This document shows positions 16,875-26,625 of a stretch of DNA of 36,087 nucleotides, piece after piece. The position numbers were made by a program, and so were the translations under genes. The notes beneath the pieces are model-generated. The model was given only the letters and a program-made list of their open reading frames with translations. It made no database searches and was not told where the DNA came from. The first letter of the stretch is position 1, and each line of letters opens with the position of its first letter. Source of the stretch: Hyphomicrobiales bacterium (GTDB lineage: Bacteria; Pseudomonadota; Alphaproteobacteria; Rhizobiales; Rhizobiaceae); NCBI GenBank assembly GCA_900472785.1, contig UCJH01000050.1, positions 59,960 through 96,046 on the forward strand. Direction: 5' to 3'.

Positions 16875-16926
16875 CCGACATGCAATCTGCGGCATGTCGG
16901 GATTGTCCTGATGTTAACGACAATCC
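16875..16926 (+). other. Two tandem stem-loops in the gap before the cyclic-di-GMP gene
   Basis: The first stem is CCGACATGC (16875-16883) with GCATGTCGG (16892-16900), loop of 8. The second is GGATTGTC (16900-16907) with GACAATCC (16919-16926), sharing one base with the first. No T run follows. They could end the reductase transcript, or be RNA processing or protein-binding sites. The rest of the 216-base gap shows nothing further. Confidence 0.45.
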
Positions 16927-17055
16927 TATTGTGCCGTTCCGGAACAGCCGTCCGGACACGGGATTTCATCATTCCTTAAAGCGCCCGCGCCATTTCATGA
17001 TGTTGTAATAACCGGGATTTTTCCACCCTGTGCGCTCCCGGCAGCTCATGAATGT

Positions 17056-19863
17056 ATGGCGGTTTCGATGTTCAAGGTTCTGACGTGTCTGGTTGTGGAG
17101 CATGATCTGCGGCTCGTGCTGCTGGCGGGGGCCATCTGCTTTCTCGCCAGTTACGGCGCGGTTACGTTGCTGCAGCGGGCACGCTCCGTTTCGGGACGGG
17201 CGCGTCTTGCCTGGCTCGTTGCAGCGGGGGTCGCCAGCGGTTTCGGAATCTGGTCCACACACTTCATCGCCATGCTTGCCTACGATCCCGGCATCGTCAT
17301 CGGCTTCCAGCTGCAGCTTACCGTGCTTTCCCTCGTCGTCGCCATCTTCATGACCACGGCAGGCCTGTCCGTTGCAACCCTGCGCGATGGCCGTCCCGCC
17401 GAGTACATCGGGGGCGCTCTGATCGGTCTGGGTGTCGCGAGCATGCATTTCCTCGGCATGAATGCGATCGAGATGCCAGGCAAGATCGCCTGGGATATGA
17501 CCCTTGTCGGGGCCGCCCTGATCGCCGCCACGGGTTTCGGTATCGCGGCGCTGGCCACCGCCGGCCGCAATGCCCACAATCTCAAGCGGCGCTTGATGGC
17601 GACCGCGCTGATGACGCTGGGCGTCGTGTCCTTGCATTTCATTGCGATGGGTGCCGTCACGATCACGCCCGGACTGATGCCGGTGGTGAACGAGGGCGTT
17701 CTGGAGCCGAAGGTCATGGTGCTGCTGATCGCGACGCTCGCTTTCTCGCTTCTGTTTGCCGCACTTGCGATTTCCGCCTTTGCAAATCATGTGCAGAAGA
17801 TGTCAGCCGAAAGCGAACGGCAGCTCGCGCTTCTGGTTCGCGGCGTGAAGAACTATGCAATCTACATGCTGAATACCGACGGCTACGTCACCAACTGGAA
17901 CGTCGGCGCCGAACGCGCCAAGGGCTATCTTGCCGAGGAAATCGTCGGCAAGCACTTCTCCTGTTTCTATTCGGTCATGGACCAGGCCAACAACGAGCCG
18001 GGAAAGGCGCTTTCGACTGCGCGGAGCAAGGGCAAGTTCGAAACGGAAGGCTGGCGCTACCGCAAGGATGGCACCTGCTTCTGGGCGCATGTGGTCATCG
18101 ATGCCATCCATGATGAAACGGGCATGCTCGTCGGATTTGCCAAGATCACCAAGGACAATTCTCAGGAAAAAGCCGCCGCCGACCGGATCGCCGAAATCAC
18201 CAAGAACCTCGATGTGGCGCTCGAGAACATGTCGCAGGGCATCTGCCTGTTCAATCACGAGGAGCGGCTGCTCCTGGCGAACACGCGGTTCCTGGAAATT
18301 TTCGATCTGCCGCGCGACGTCGAGCACAAGGGCCTGACATTCAAGGCCATGCTGGAAGGCGCCTACAAGCCGCTCATCAACGAGCCGGCGGCCTTCAACG
18401 CCCGCGTCGCCGATACCTATCAGCGTCACGTCACCGACGTCGTCCGCAAGGGCGGTGGCGACCTGATCGAAAAACTCTCCAACGGACGCTCGGTGCTGAT
18501 CAAGTACCGGACGCTGGAGGAGGGCGGCTGGGTGGCAACCTACGAGGATATCACCGAGCGGCTGGATACGGAGGAGCACATCTCCTTCCTCGCCCGCCAT
18601 GACAGCCTCACCGGCCTGCCGAACCGGCTTCAGTTCAACGCCCATCTTGAAGAGGAGATCGATGCTGCGACCTGGTTCAACCGCAAGGTTGCCGTGGTCG
18701 GCATCGATCTGGACAAGTTCAAGGAAATCAACGATCTGCACGGCCACGCCGCCGGCGACTATACGCTTGCGACGCTCGCGACACGCATGAAGTCCGCCGG
18801 TCTGGAGGATGAATTCGTGGCGCGTGTCGGCGGCGACGAATTCGCGGCGGTCAAGCGCTTCTCGGAACTGTCGGAACTGAACGATTTTCTCACCCGTCTG
18901 GAAAAGTGCCTGTTCGCGGAACTGTCCTATCAGGACTTCGAGATCAAGCCGGGTGCCAGCATGGGGGTTGCAATCTTCCCGCAGGACGCCGCGACGGCCG
19001 AGGTTCTGGTCAACAATGCCGACCTTGCGATGTATCGCGCCAAAGTGGCGCTGAACCAGACGGTCTGCTTCTATGAAGTCTCGATGGACGAGGCGGCCCG
19101 TGGACGCCGCAGCCTTGCCAACGACCTCTGGAACGCGATCCCGAAGAACCAGCTGAGCCTGCATTATCAGGTGCAGAAATCGGTGCTGAGCGGAGAGACC
19201 ATCGGCTACGAAGTTCTGCTGCGCTGGAATCATCCGGAGCGCGGCATGGTGCCGCCCGGCGAATTCATTCCGCTCGCCGAGGAATGCGGCGCCATCCTGC
19301 CGATCGGCGAATGGGTTCTGCGCGAAGCCTGCCGGGCGGCTGCCGGATGGGACAACGGCTACAAGATCGCCGTCAACCTCTCCCCGGTCCAGCTGGGCAA
19401 CAGCGATATCGTTGCGCTGGTTCACGAGGTCCTTCTGGAGACCGGGCTTTCGGCCAAGCGGCTGGAACTGGAAATCACCGAATCGACCATCATTCAGGAC
19501 AAGGACCGCGCGCTTCTGACGCTACGCCAGATCAAGGCACTCGGCGTGACCATCGCCATCGATGATTTCGGAACGGGCTATTCCTCGCTTGAGACGTTGC
19601 GGGCTTTCCCCTTCGACAAGATCAAGCTCGATCGCAGCTTCATGCTCGAGGTCGAGGTTAGTCCGCAGGCCAAGGCGATCGTTCGCGCCATCCTGGCGCT
19701 CGGACAGAGCCTTGCGGTTCCGGTGCTGGCCGAAGGCGTCGAGACGCAGAGCCAGCTGGATATTCTGCAGTCGGAAGGCTGCGACGAAGCGCAGGGCTAT
19801 TTCCTCGGAAGGCCGCAGCCGATGGCGGTACATGACGCCGCCAACCTGAAGCGCAGCGCCTGA
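17056..19863 (+). CDS. MHYT-PAS-PAS-GGDEF-EAL cyclic-di-GMP signalling protein
   Basis: The 935-residue membrane protein starts with a seven-helix MHYT sensor (residues about 8-240; motifs THFIAM, MHFLGM, LHFIAM), thought to bind copper or gas ligands. Two PAS-type regions follow (about 255-365 and 385-500). The GGDEF domain (about 515-670) has an intact GGDEF at 592-596, but the RxxD inhibitory site five residues before it is absent (LEDE). The EAL domain (about 690-930) reads EVL at 719-721 and keeps NLSP, EITES, IDDFGTGYSSL, KLDRSF and EGVET, so phosphodiesterase activity is likely. It may both make and degrade cyclic-di-GMP. ATG 17056 is used; 17068 is an alternative. The orphan PAS-like gene converges on it. 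Confidence 0.95.
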   Translation: MAVSMFKVLTCLVVEHDLRLVLLAGAICFLASYGAVTLLQRARSVSGRARLAWLVAAGVASGFGIWSTHFIAMLAYDPGIVIGFQLQLTVLSLVVAIFMTTAGLSVATLRDGRPAEYIGGALIGLGVASMHFLGMNAIEMPGKIAWDMTLVGAALIAATGFGIAALATAGRNAHNLKRRLMATALMTLGVVSLHFIAMGAVTITPGLMPVVNEGVLEPKVMVLLIATLAFSLLFAALAISAFANHVQKMSAESERQLALLVRGVKNYAIYMLNTDGYVTNWNVGAERAKGYLAEEIVGKHFSCFYSVMDQANNEPGKALSTARSKGKFETEGWRYRKDGTCFWAHVVIDAIHDETGMLVGFAKITKDNSQEKAAADRIAEITKNLDVALENMSQGICLFNHEERLLLANTRFLEIFDLPRDVEHKGLTFKAMLEGAYKPLINEPAAFNARVADTYQRHVTDVVRKGGGDLIEKLSNGRSVLIKYRTLEEGGWVATYEDITERLDTEEHISFLARHDSLTGLPNRLQFNAHLEEEIDAATWFNRKVAVVGIDLDKFKEINDLHGHAAGDYTLATLATRMKSAGLEDEFVARVGGDEFAAVKRFSELSELNDFLTRLEKCLFAELSYQDFEIKPGASMGVAIFPQDAATAEVLVNNADLAMYRAKVALNQTVCFYEVSMDEAARGRRSLANDLWNAIPKNQLSLHYQVQKSVLSGETIGYEVLLRWNHPERGMVPPGEFIPLAEECGAILPIGEWVLREACRAAAGWDNGYKIAVNLSPVQLGNSDIVALVHEVLLETGLSAKRLELEITESTIIQDKDRALLTLRQIKALGVTIAIDDFGTGYSSLETLRAFPFDKIKLDRSFMLEVEVSPQAKAIVRAILALGQSLAVPVLAEGVETQSQLDILQSEGCDEAQGYFLGRPQPMAVHDAANLKRSA

Positions 19864-19893
19864 GCGGTGTTTCGTTCAGGACGCAGAAACAGC

Positions 19894-19923
19894 AGGCGCC
19901 GCACCCGTTCGGGATCGGCGCCT
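19894..19923. terminator. Hairpin between the convergent cyclic-di-GMP and PAS-like genes
   Basis: A 7-bp stem (AGGCGCC at 19894-19900 with GGCGCCT at 19917-19923) with a 16-base loop lies in the 67-base gap. There is only a weak T tail. Confidence 0.45.
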
Positions 19924-19930
19924 TCAACGT

Positions 19931-20374
19931 CTACTGGCGATTGAAAATCTGGGTCTTCGGTTCCACCTGGAAACGGGGAAAGAAGAAGATGCCGAGCATC
20001 GAGCCGGAATAACGCTGCTCAAGCCCCGACGATTCGCCGATGCAGAACAGCGGCTGCTTCTGGCCCGAGGCCATGATGATGGTCGTGGAAAAGCAGAAGG
20101 AGGAGGAGGTCGTCGCAGCCTGCTCGAACAGGGCCAGGACATGGTTCCGGTCGGCTGCATCATAGCAGCGCACCAGATTCAGAAGGCCGCATTCCGCGTT
20201 TTGCAAGCCATGGGTCGCCGTTGTTTTCTCGCCCAGCTTGAACAGGCCGTTGGAAAGGTCGCCGGACCAGCTCTCGGAAATGCAGAATTGGCCAAGCAGT
20301 TCCTGACCGGTTTCATCCAGGGCAAACGTCGGCATAGGCGGCTCAAAAATGCCGGCTCTGGTAATTTTAAACAC
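19931..20374 (-). CDS. Small orphan PAS-like protein (paralogue of 7537-7935)
   Basis: The protein has 147 residues from a GTG at 20374, which lies six bases after GGGGG (20381-20385); a TTG at 20380 is an alternative with no room for that site. The core (ESWSGDLSNGLF, then DRNHVLALFEQA, then SSSFCFSTTII) is the same as in the 7537 protein, with about 40 of 82 residues identical in a hand alignment. The pattern resembles a PAS_3-type fold without an output domain; no named family was recognised. It lies convergent to the cyclic-di-GMP protein, whose sensory part also contains PAS domains, so a role as a free-standing sensor or adaptor is conceivable (inference). Confidence 0.8.
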   Translation of the reverse strand: MFKITRAGIFEPPMPTFALDETGQELLGQFCISESWSGDLSNGLFKLGEKTTATHGLQNAECGLLNLVRCYDAADRNHVLALFEQAATTSSSFCFSTTIIMASGQKQPLFCIGESSGLEQRYSGSMLGIFFFPRFQVEPKTQIFNRQ

Positions 20375-20380
20375 GTTCAA

Positions 20381-20949
20381 CCCCCGGCATGCTTATCTGT
20401 CTGGCCATCTTCGACTTTTCCGTCAGGGTTTTGCAGCGAATACAATGGTCTGCGGCGCAAGCATTGCAGAGGGCGCCGCAAGCAACGCGCACGATCCAAT
20501 TCCGGCATGATGGAAATGAAGGATTTCCATTGCATGACGGCCAGGAATATTCGGCAAAAAATGACTTGTTTGCTTCGTAAAACCTATATGCTTTGGACGG
20601 TCTGATCAAAGGGAAGTTTAATACACAGTTAATACAGAAAATTTGAATAGATGGCGAAATTGCCGCTCTATTTTACAAGTCCCCGTGAGTCTCTGGCTCG
20701 CTTGGGTCGTTGTTATAGTTGCTTTTTTTCGCCCTTCAACGCCTTTTTTGACAAAGACCTTATAACGCCCGACAGCGCACCCTCCGTTCTCGGCCACGGC
20801 TCGGGCCTGAATTTCGACGCTGGAAGGCTACGCGCGAACTGTGGCCAGAGAATGGGTCAGGCATCCGGCAGCCGAACTATTCTTGGGGGCGTTGCAGGAG
20901 GGCTGGCAATCACTGGCGAGGTTTTTCAAGACAGTGGCGGTCAAAGAAA
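20381..20949. other. Gene-poor, AT-richer stretch upstream of the PAS-like gene
   Basis: About 570 bases carry no convincing gene. A frame of 120 codons at 20651-21013 runs through the groEL terminator and the duplicated groEL end and shows no recognisable domain. The part at 20570-20770 is AT-rich with several T runs and a TTGACA-like box at about 20746-20751, which may belong to promoters or to a small RNA, but no clear terminator-bounded unit was found. Confidence 0.5.
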
Positions 20950-20973
20950 AAGGCGAGCCTCGCGGCCCGCCTT
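20950..20973 (-). terminator. Rho-independent terminator of groESL
   Basis: On the minus strand a GC-rich hairpin (AAGGCG/CGCCTT outer stem, GCC/GGC inner stem with one mismatch, TCGC-type loop) is followed by a run of five T. It lies beyond the duplicated groEL end, about 165 bases after the groEL stop. Confidence 0.8.
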
Positions 20974-20988
20974 CCCTATATGTCGAAT

Positions 20989-21053
20989 GAAGCTTATTGT
21001 CGTCATTCAGTAATAAGGCAGACGCCTTATTGCATCATGCCGCCCATGCCGCC
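20989..21053. repeat. Copy 1 of a 65-bp repeat of the groEL 3' end
   Basis: This copy matches 21097-21161 at all but three positions. Read on the minus strand it carries the last GroEL codons (GGMGGMM, then CAA and TAA in place of TAA) plus the hairpin after the stop. It is detached from any open groEL frame, so it is a fragment, not a gene. Confidence 0.85.
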
Positions 21054-21054
21054 A

Positions 21055-21079
21055 TTTCAGCGCGCTTGACGCGCTGAAA
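21055..21079. repeat. Perfect palindrome between the two groEL-end copies
   Basis: TTTCAGCGCG (21055-21064) and CGCGCTGAAA (21070-21079) form a 10-bp stem with a CTTGA loop. It lies in the 43-base spacer that separates the two 65-bp repeats, and looks like a small REP-type element; its family is not known to me. Confidence 0.7.
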
Positions 21080-21096
21080 CACTCTGAGACATGGGC

Positions 21097-22814
<1,718 letters not shown>

Positions 22815-22847
22815 TTATGGAATTGAAGAGACGGGTACCGGCCTGAA

Positions 22848-23144
22848 TCAGCCGATGATGCCCATGATGTCGGCTTCCTTCATGATCAGAAGGTCTTCGC
22901 CGTTGAGCTTGACTTCGGTGCCCGACCACTTGCCGAACAGAACGCGGTCGCCAGCCTTGACGTCGAGCGCGATGAGCGTGCCCTTGTCGTCACGGGTGCC
23001 GGTGCCGACAGCGACGATCTCGCCTTCCTGCGGCTTTTCCTTGGCGGTATCCGGAATGATGATGCCGCCCTTGGTCTTGGCTTCAGACTCGACACGGCGT
23101 ACGACGACGCGGTCATGCAGAGGACGGAAATTGGTGCTTGTCAT
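22848..23144 (-). CDS. groES: Co-chaperonin GroES (Hsp10)
   Basis: The 98-residue protein forms the heptameric lid of the GroEL chamber. It has the typical start [14 protein letters not shown], the mobile-loop region with [16 protein letters not shown], and the end [20 protein letters not shown]. An AGGGA ribosome site lies before the ATG at 23144. It is the first gene of the groESL operon, controlled by the CIRCE element and RpoH-like promoter upstream. Confidence 0.99.
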   Translation of the reverse strand: MTSTNFRPLHDRVVVRRVESEAKTKGGIIIPDTAKEKPQEGEIVAVGTGTRDDKGTLIALDVKAGDRVLFGKWSGTEVKLNGEDLLIMKEADIMGIIG

Positions 23145-23203
23145 TGTCTAATCCCTCGATCAAATGACTTCACGGATCGTCTTTGCGACCCGATGGATGG
23201 ATG

Positions 23204-23230
23204 TTAGCACTCCTCTTGTGTGAGTGCTAG
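23204..23230. promoter_or_regulatory. CIRCE operator (HrcA binding site) of groESL
   Basis: TTAGCACTC (23204-23212), nine bases, then GAGTGCTAG (23222-23230). Only the last base differs from the consensus inverted repeat. It lies in the groES leader, where the HrcA repressor binds in known systems. Confidence 0.95.
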
Positions 23231-23238
23231 CGGCTTGC

Positions 23239-23267
23239 AGATAAGGACGGCGCGCAAACGAGTCAAG
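23239..23267 (-). promoter_or_regulatory. RpoH-like promoter of groESL
   Basis: On the minus strand CTTGAC (23267-23262) and TTATCT (23244-23239) are separated by 17 bases, placing transcription start just before CIRCE. The CTTGAC box and the CTTATCT form resemble alphaproteobacterial heat-shock sigma promoters and also partly fit the housekeeping consensus. Confidence 0.7.
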
Positions 23268-23302
23268 AACGGCACGCCATAATTTTTGTCCGCGCCGGTG
23301 TG

Positions 23303-23331
23303 TTGACTTGGATTTGTGTTTTTTGTTTAAC
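23303..23331 (+). promoter_or_regulatory. Candidate promoter of chrBA
   Basis: TTGACT (23303-23308) and TTTAAC (23326-23331) have 17-base spacing, about 80 bases before chrB. The region is T-rich. It is separate from and divergent to the groES promoter. Confidence 0.45.
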
Positions 23332-23410
23332 GAACCCATGGGGTCTGCGAATGCCCCACGAGGCGTCATGCCGGAATTTCGCGTCCAATCTCAAAAAAAG
23401 GACGTAGACG

Positions 23411-24244
23411 ATGGCCTCGTACAATTCCATTTCTGTCGAAAAACTTGCCCGGCTGATCGGCACGCCGAAAGCGCCCGTCATTATCGACGTGCGCGACGAT
23501 GACGATTTTGCAGCGCGTCCTGCCCTTCTGCCCGCGTCCACGCGCCGTCCTTATGCCACCGCGGCTGAATGGGCGGTGGAGTATCGCGACCGGTGGGTGG
23601 TGGTGGTCTGCCAGAAGGGAAAGAAACTCAGCGAAGGCGTCGCCGCCTGGCTGCGGCATGCGGGTGCGCAGGCGGAGAGCCTTGAGGGCGGGCTTGAAGT
23701 CTGGTCCACCGCCGGCCTGCCGCTCGTGCCGGTCGCAACGATACCGGGCGAGGGTACCAGCGGCGGTTCCGTATGGGTGACCCGGTCCCGCCCCAAGATA
23801 GACCGTATCGCCTGCCCCTGGCTGATCCGGCGCTTCGTCGATCCCAAGGCGACGTTCCTGTTTGTCGCGCCGTCCGAGGTTGAGGCTGTCGCCGAAAGGT
23901 TCGCCGCAATGCCGTTCGATGTGGATGGGGTCTTCTGGAGCCATCGCGGCGAGTTCTGCACCTTCGATACGATGATCGCAGAGTTCAAGCTGCATTTTCC
24001 GGCGCTTCAGAAACTGGCCCTGATCGTCCGGGCGGCGGACACCGACAGGCTGGATCTCGTGCCCGAAGCCGCCGGGCTTCTGGCGGTATCGCTCGGTCTT
24101 TCCCGCGTGTTCGCCGACGATCTCGAGCAACTGGATGCCGGCATGCTGCTCTATGATGCCCTTTATCGCTGGGCGCGCGATGCGACGCAGGAAAAACACG
24201 ACTGGGTTTCGCACGGACCGAAAAAGAGCGCCGAAGATGCTTGA
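23411..24244 (+). CDS. chrB: ChrB-type chromate resistance protein with N-terminal rhodanese domain
   Basis: The 277-residue protein has an N-terminal rhodanese domain (about residues 8-105; VIIDVRDDDDF, and C67 in VVVVCQKGKKLSEG as the catalytic loop) and a C-terminal ChrB domain (about 120-270; VTRSRPKIDRIACPWLIRRFVDP, FDTMIAEF, DLEQLDAGMLLYDALYRWA). ChrB proteins are linked to chromate sensing or reduction beside ChrA. The ATG at 23411 has AAGGAC ten bases upstream. The chrA start overlaps its end by eight bases, so the two are co-translated. Regulation by ChrB is reported in other species for a different ChrB form; for the rhodanese form the role is inferred. Confidence 0.9.
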   Translation: MASYNSISVEKLARLIGTPKAPVIIDVRDDDDFAARPALLPASTRRPYATAAEWAVEYRDRWVVVVCQKGKKLSEGVAAWLRHAGAQAESLEGGLEVWSTAGLPLVPVATIPGEGTSGGSVWVTRSRPKIDRIACPWLIRRFVDPKATFLFVAPSEVEAVAERFAAMPFDVDGVFWSHRGEFCTFDTMIAEFKLHFPALQKLALIVRAADTDRLDLVPEAAGLLAVSLGLSRVFADDLEQLDAGMLLYDALYRWARDATQEKHDWVSHGPKKSAEDA

Positions 24245-25610
24245 ATCAGGTTCGCCGACAGAGCCGCCCGCCCATCCTGGATTTGCCGAGGCCGCGCGTG
24301 TCTGGGCGAGGATCGGTTTTCTCAGTTTTGGCGGACCGGCGGGGCAGATCGCGCTGATGCATCGAGAGCTGGTGGACGAGCGGCGGTGGATTTCAGAGAG
24401 CCGCTTTCTGCATGCCTTGAACTATTGCATGCTGCTGCCAGGCCCCGAGGCGCAGCAGCTGGCGACCTATATCGGCTGGCTGCTGCACGGCACGCGCGGC
24501 GGTGTCGTTGCCGGTACACTGTTCATCCTTCCCGGCTTCCTCGTGATCCTGGGCCTATCCTCGGCCTATGCGCTGTTTCAGGACACGCACTGGCTGACGA
24601 GCCTGTTCTTCGGGCTCAAGGCTGCCGTACTCGCCATTGTCATCGAGGCGGTGATCCGTGTCGGCCGCCGGGCACTGAAGACGCGGTTTGCACTCGTCGT
24701 GGCGGGGCTTGCATTCGCCGCCCTGTTTTTCTTTGCCGTGCCGTTTCCGATTGTCGTGCTCGCCGCCGGCATAACCGGTTATCTGATGACGCGGCTCCAG
24801 CCGGCACATGGGGAAAAGGCCGCCGCCGCCGCCGCGGCTCGCGAGGCACTGGCAGACAAACCATCCGTGATCGGGGCAAATTTTTCGCAGGAAACCGCGT
24901 CTCCGGGCCGGACGCTCCGGGTTCTGGGCCTCTGGGGCTGTCTCTGGATAGCGCCCTTTCTGCTGATCGGCGCCACGATTGGTTTCGACAACGCCTATGC
25001 CGCGATCGGCCTGTTTTTTTCCAAGATGGCGGTGGTGACCTTCGGCGGCGCCTATGCGGTGCTGGCCTATGTCGCGCAGCAGGCGGTGGAGACCTATCAC
25101 TGGCTGAAGCCCGGCGAAATGCTCGACGGGTTGGCGTTGGCGGAAACCACGCCCGGGCCGCTCGTCCTGGTGCTGACCTTCGTCGGCTTCGTGGGGGCGT
25201 TTCGCGCACCCGTCGGGCTCGATCCGCTGCTCTCCGGATTTCTCGGGGCCGCCCTTGCCACATGGGTGACCTTCATTCCCTGCTTTCTGTGGATTTTCCT
25301 TGGTGCGCCCTATGTCGAAACGCTGCGAAGCAACCGGGCGCTGTCCGCCGCCCTCTCGGCGATCTCGGCTGCCGTCACCGGTGTCATTCTCAATCTGGCG
25401 CTCTGGTTCGGCCTGCATGTGCTGTTTGCCGATGTCGGTCGCTACGAGGCCGGACCCTTGTCCGTTCCGATGCCGGATCCGACGACGCTGCAGCCGGCGG
25501 CACTCGGGCTGTCGCTGCTGGCGGCCTTGCTGCTCTTCAGGCTGAAGCGCGGCGTGGTGACGACGCTGGCCGTCTGTGCCTGCGCCGGCTTCCTGCTGCA
25601 GTCGGTTTGA
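24237..25610 (+). CDS. chrA: Chromate transporter ChrA, long two-domain form
   Basis: The 457-residue inner-membrane protein is a CHR-family efflux pump for chromate. It has two homologous halves: the first with FLSFGGPAGQIALMHREL and LLPGPEAQQLATY, the second with VVTFGGAYAVLAYVAQQ and TTPGPLVLVLTFVGF. About ten hydrophobic segments are visible. The ATG at 24237 lies inside the end of chrB (eight-base overlap), which suggests coupling; no better start fits. A downstream HAD gene starts after 121 bases and is probably separate. Confidence 0.95.
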   Translation: MLESGSPTEPPAHPGFAEAARVWARIGFLSFGGPAGQIALMHRELVDERRWISESRFLHALNYCMLLPGPEAQQLATYIGWLLHGTRGGVVAGTLFILPGFLVILGLSSAYALFQDTHWLTSLFFGLKAAVLAIVIEAVIRVGRRALKTRFALVVAGLAFAALFFFAVPFPIVVLAAGITGYLMTRLQPAHGEKAAAAAAAREALADKPSVIGANFSQETASPGRTLRVLGLWGCLWIAPFLLIGATIGFDNAYAAIGLFFSKMAVVTFGGAYAVLAYVAQQAVETYHWLKPGEMLDGLALAETTPGPLVLVLTFVGFVGAFRAPVGLDPLLSGFLGAALATWVTFIPCFLWIFLGAPYVETLRSNRALSAALSAISAAVTGVILNLALWFGLHVLFADVGRYEAGPLSVPMPDPTTLQPAALGLSLLAALLLFRLKRGVVTTLAVCACAGFLLQSV

Positions 25611-25731
25611 GGGTGAAGGGTGCGGTGCAGGCCGGAAAGCTTGGATTCGACGGTGAATTTCCGGATTGAGTCTTGTCTTTTCGGCGCTTCCTTGCGATGT
25701 CAGCCGGACATTTCTTCTGCGGGAAGCCAGC

Positions 25732-26580
25732 ATGGCCGTTCGGATCAACAGTTTTCGCGATATCGCAAGCCGTTACGACGTCGTGCTTTGCGATGTCTGG
25801 GGCGTGCTTCACAACGGTGTCGCGGCCTTCAAGGAAGCCTGCGATGCGCTGACGGAGGCCCGGGCCAAGGGCGCGACCGTGGTGCTGATCACCAATTCGC
25901 CGCGTCCGCATCCGGGCGTCGTCGTGCAGATCCGCGGGCTTGGCGTGCCGGACAGCGCCTATGACCGGATGGTCACTTCCGGCGATGTCACCCGCGCCTT
26001 GATTTCCGCCGGCCCGAAGAAAATTTACTTTATCGGCGCCGAGCGTGACCTGCCGCTCCTCGAAGGACTGGGCGTCGAGCTTGTCTCGTCCGAAGATGCG
26101 CAGATCGTCGTCTGCGCCGGTTTCTTCGATGACGAAACCGAAACCCCGGACGACTATCGCGCCACGCTTTCAGGCCTTGCCAAACGCAAGATACCGTTCA
26201 TCTGCGCCAATCCCGATCTGGTCGTCGAGCGCGGTCACAGGCTCATTCCCTGTGCCGGCGCCATCGCCAAGGTCTATGAGGAGATGGGCGGCGAGACGCG
26301 GATTTCCGGCAAGCCTTATATCCCGATCTACCGGGCCTCGCTTTCCGAAGCCAAGGCGGTGCGCGGCGGTTTTGATCTTACACGCGTGATCGCGGTCGGC
26401 GATGGCATGCCGACCGACGTCAAGGGCGCGCAGGATTTCGGTCTCGACCTGCTTTATATCAGCGCCGGCATCCATGCCCGCGAATATATGGTCGATACGA
26501 AGACGGACGAGACGAAGCTCGCAGCTTTCCTGAAGAACGAAGGTGCCACGCCGAAATGGTGGATGCCCCGTCTCGTCTGA
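25732..26580 (+). CDS. HAD-family (class IIA) hydrolase, TIGR01459-like
   Basis: The 282-residue protein has the HAD IIA marks: nucleophile D21 in LCDVWGVLHNG, VVLITNSPRP, a C2-cap type insert, and the late acidic motif VGDGMPTDVKGAQ. Such proteins are cytoplasmic phosphatases of the NagD/p-nitrophenyl phosphatase group. The TIGR01459 subgroup is typically found beside ribF in rhizobia and may act on a riboflavin or nucleotide intermediate (inference). The ATG at 25732 is chosen because a GGGAAG lies upstream and the conserved N-terminus begins there; the frame extends to 25666. The ribF gene follows after 45 bases. Confidence 0.88.
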   Translation: MAVRINSFRDIASRYDVVLCDVWGVLHNGVAAFKEACDALTEARAKGATVVLITNSPRPHPGVVVQIRGLGVPDSAYDRMVTSGDVTRALISAGPKKIYFIGAERDLPLLEGLGVELVSSEDAQIVVCAGFFDDETETPDDYRATLSGLAKRKIPFICANPDLVVERGHRLIPCAGAIAKVYEEMGGETRISGKPYIPIYRASLSEAKAVRGGFDLTRVIAVGDGMPTDVKGAQDFGLDLLYISAGIHAREYMVDTKTDETKLAAFLKNEGATPKWWMPRLV

Positions 26581-26625
26581 CTATGGAAGACTTGCCTGAA
26601 ATGATGCCTGACGGATGCGACTGAC

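Noticed and set aside
17803..19425. Minus-strand frame of 540 codons opposite the GGDEF-EAL gene
   Set aside because: Antisense shadow of a GC-rich gene with no recognisable protein features.
20651..21013. Plus-strand frame of 120 codons in the gap before groEL
   Set aside because: It runs through the groESL terminator and the duplicated groEL end, lacks a domain and has poor codon use.
24555..25748. Minus-strand frame of 397 codons opposite chrA
   Set aside because: Antisense shadow; chrA has paired CHR signatures on the plus strand.
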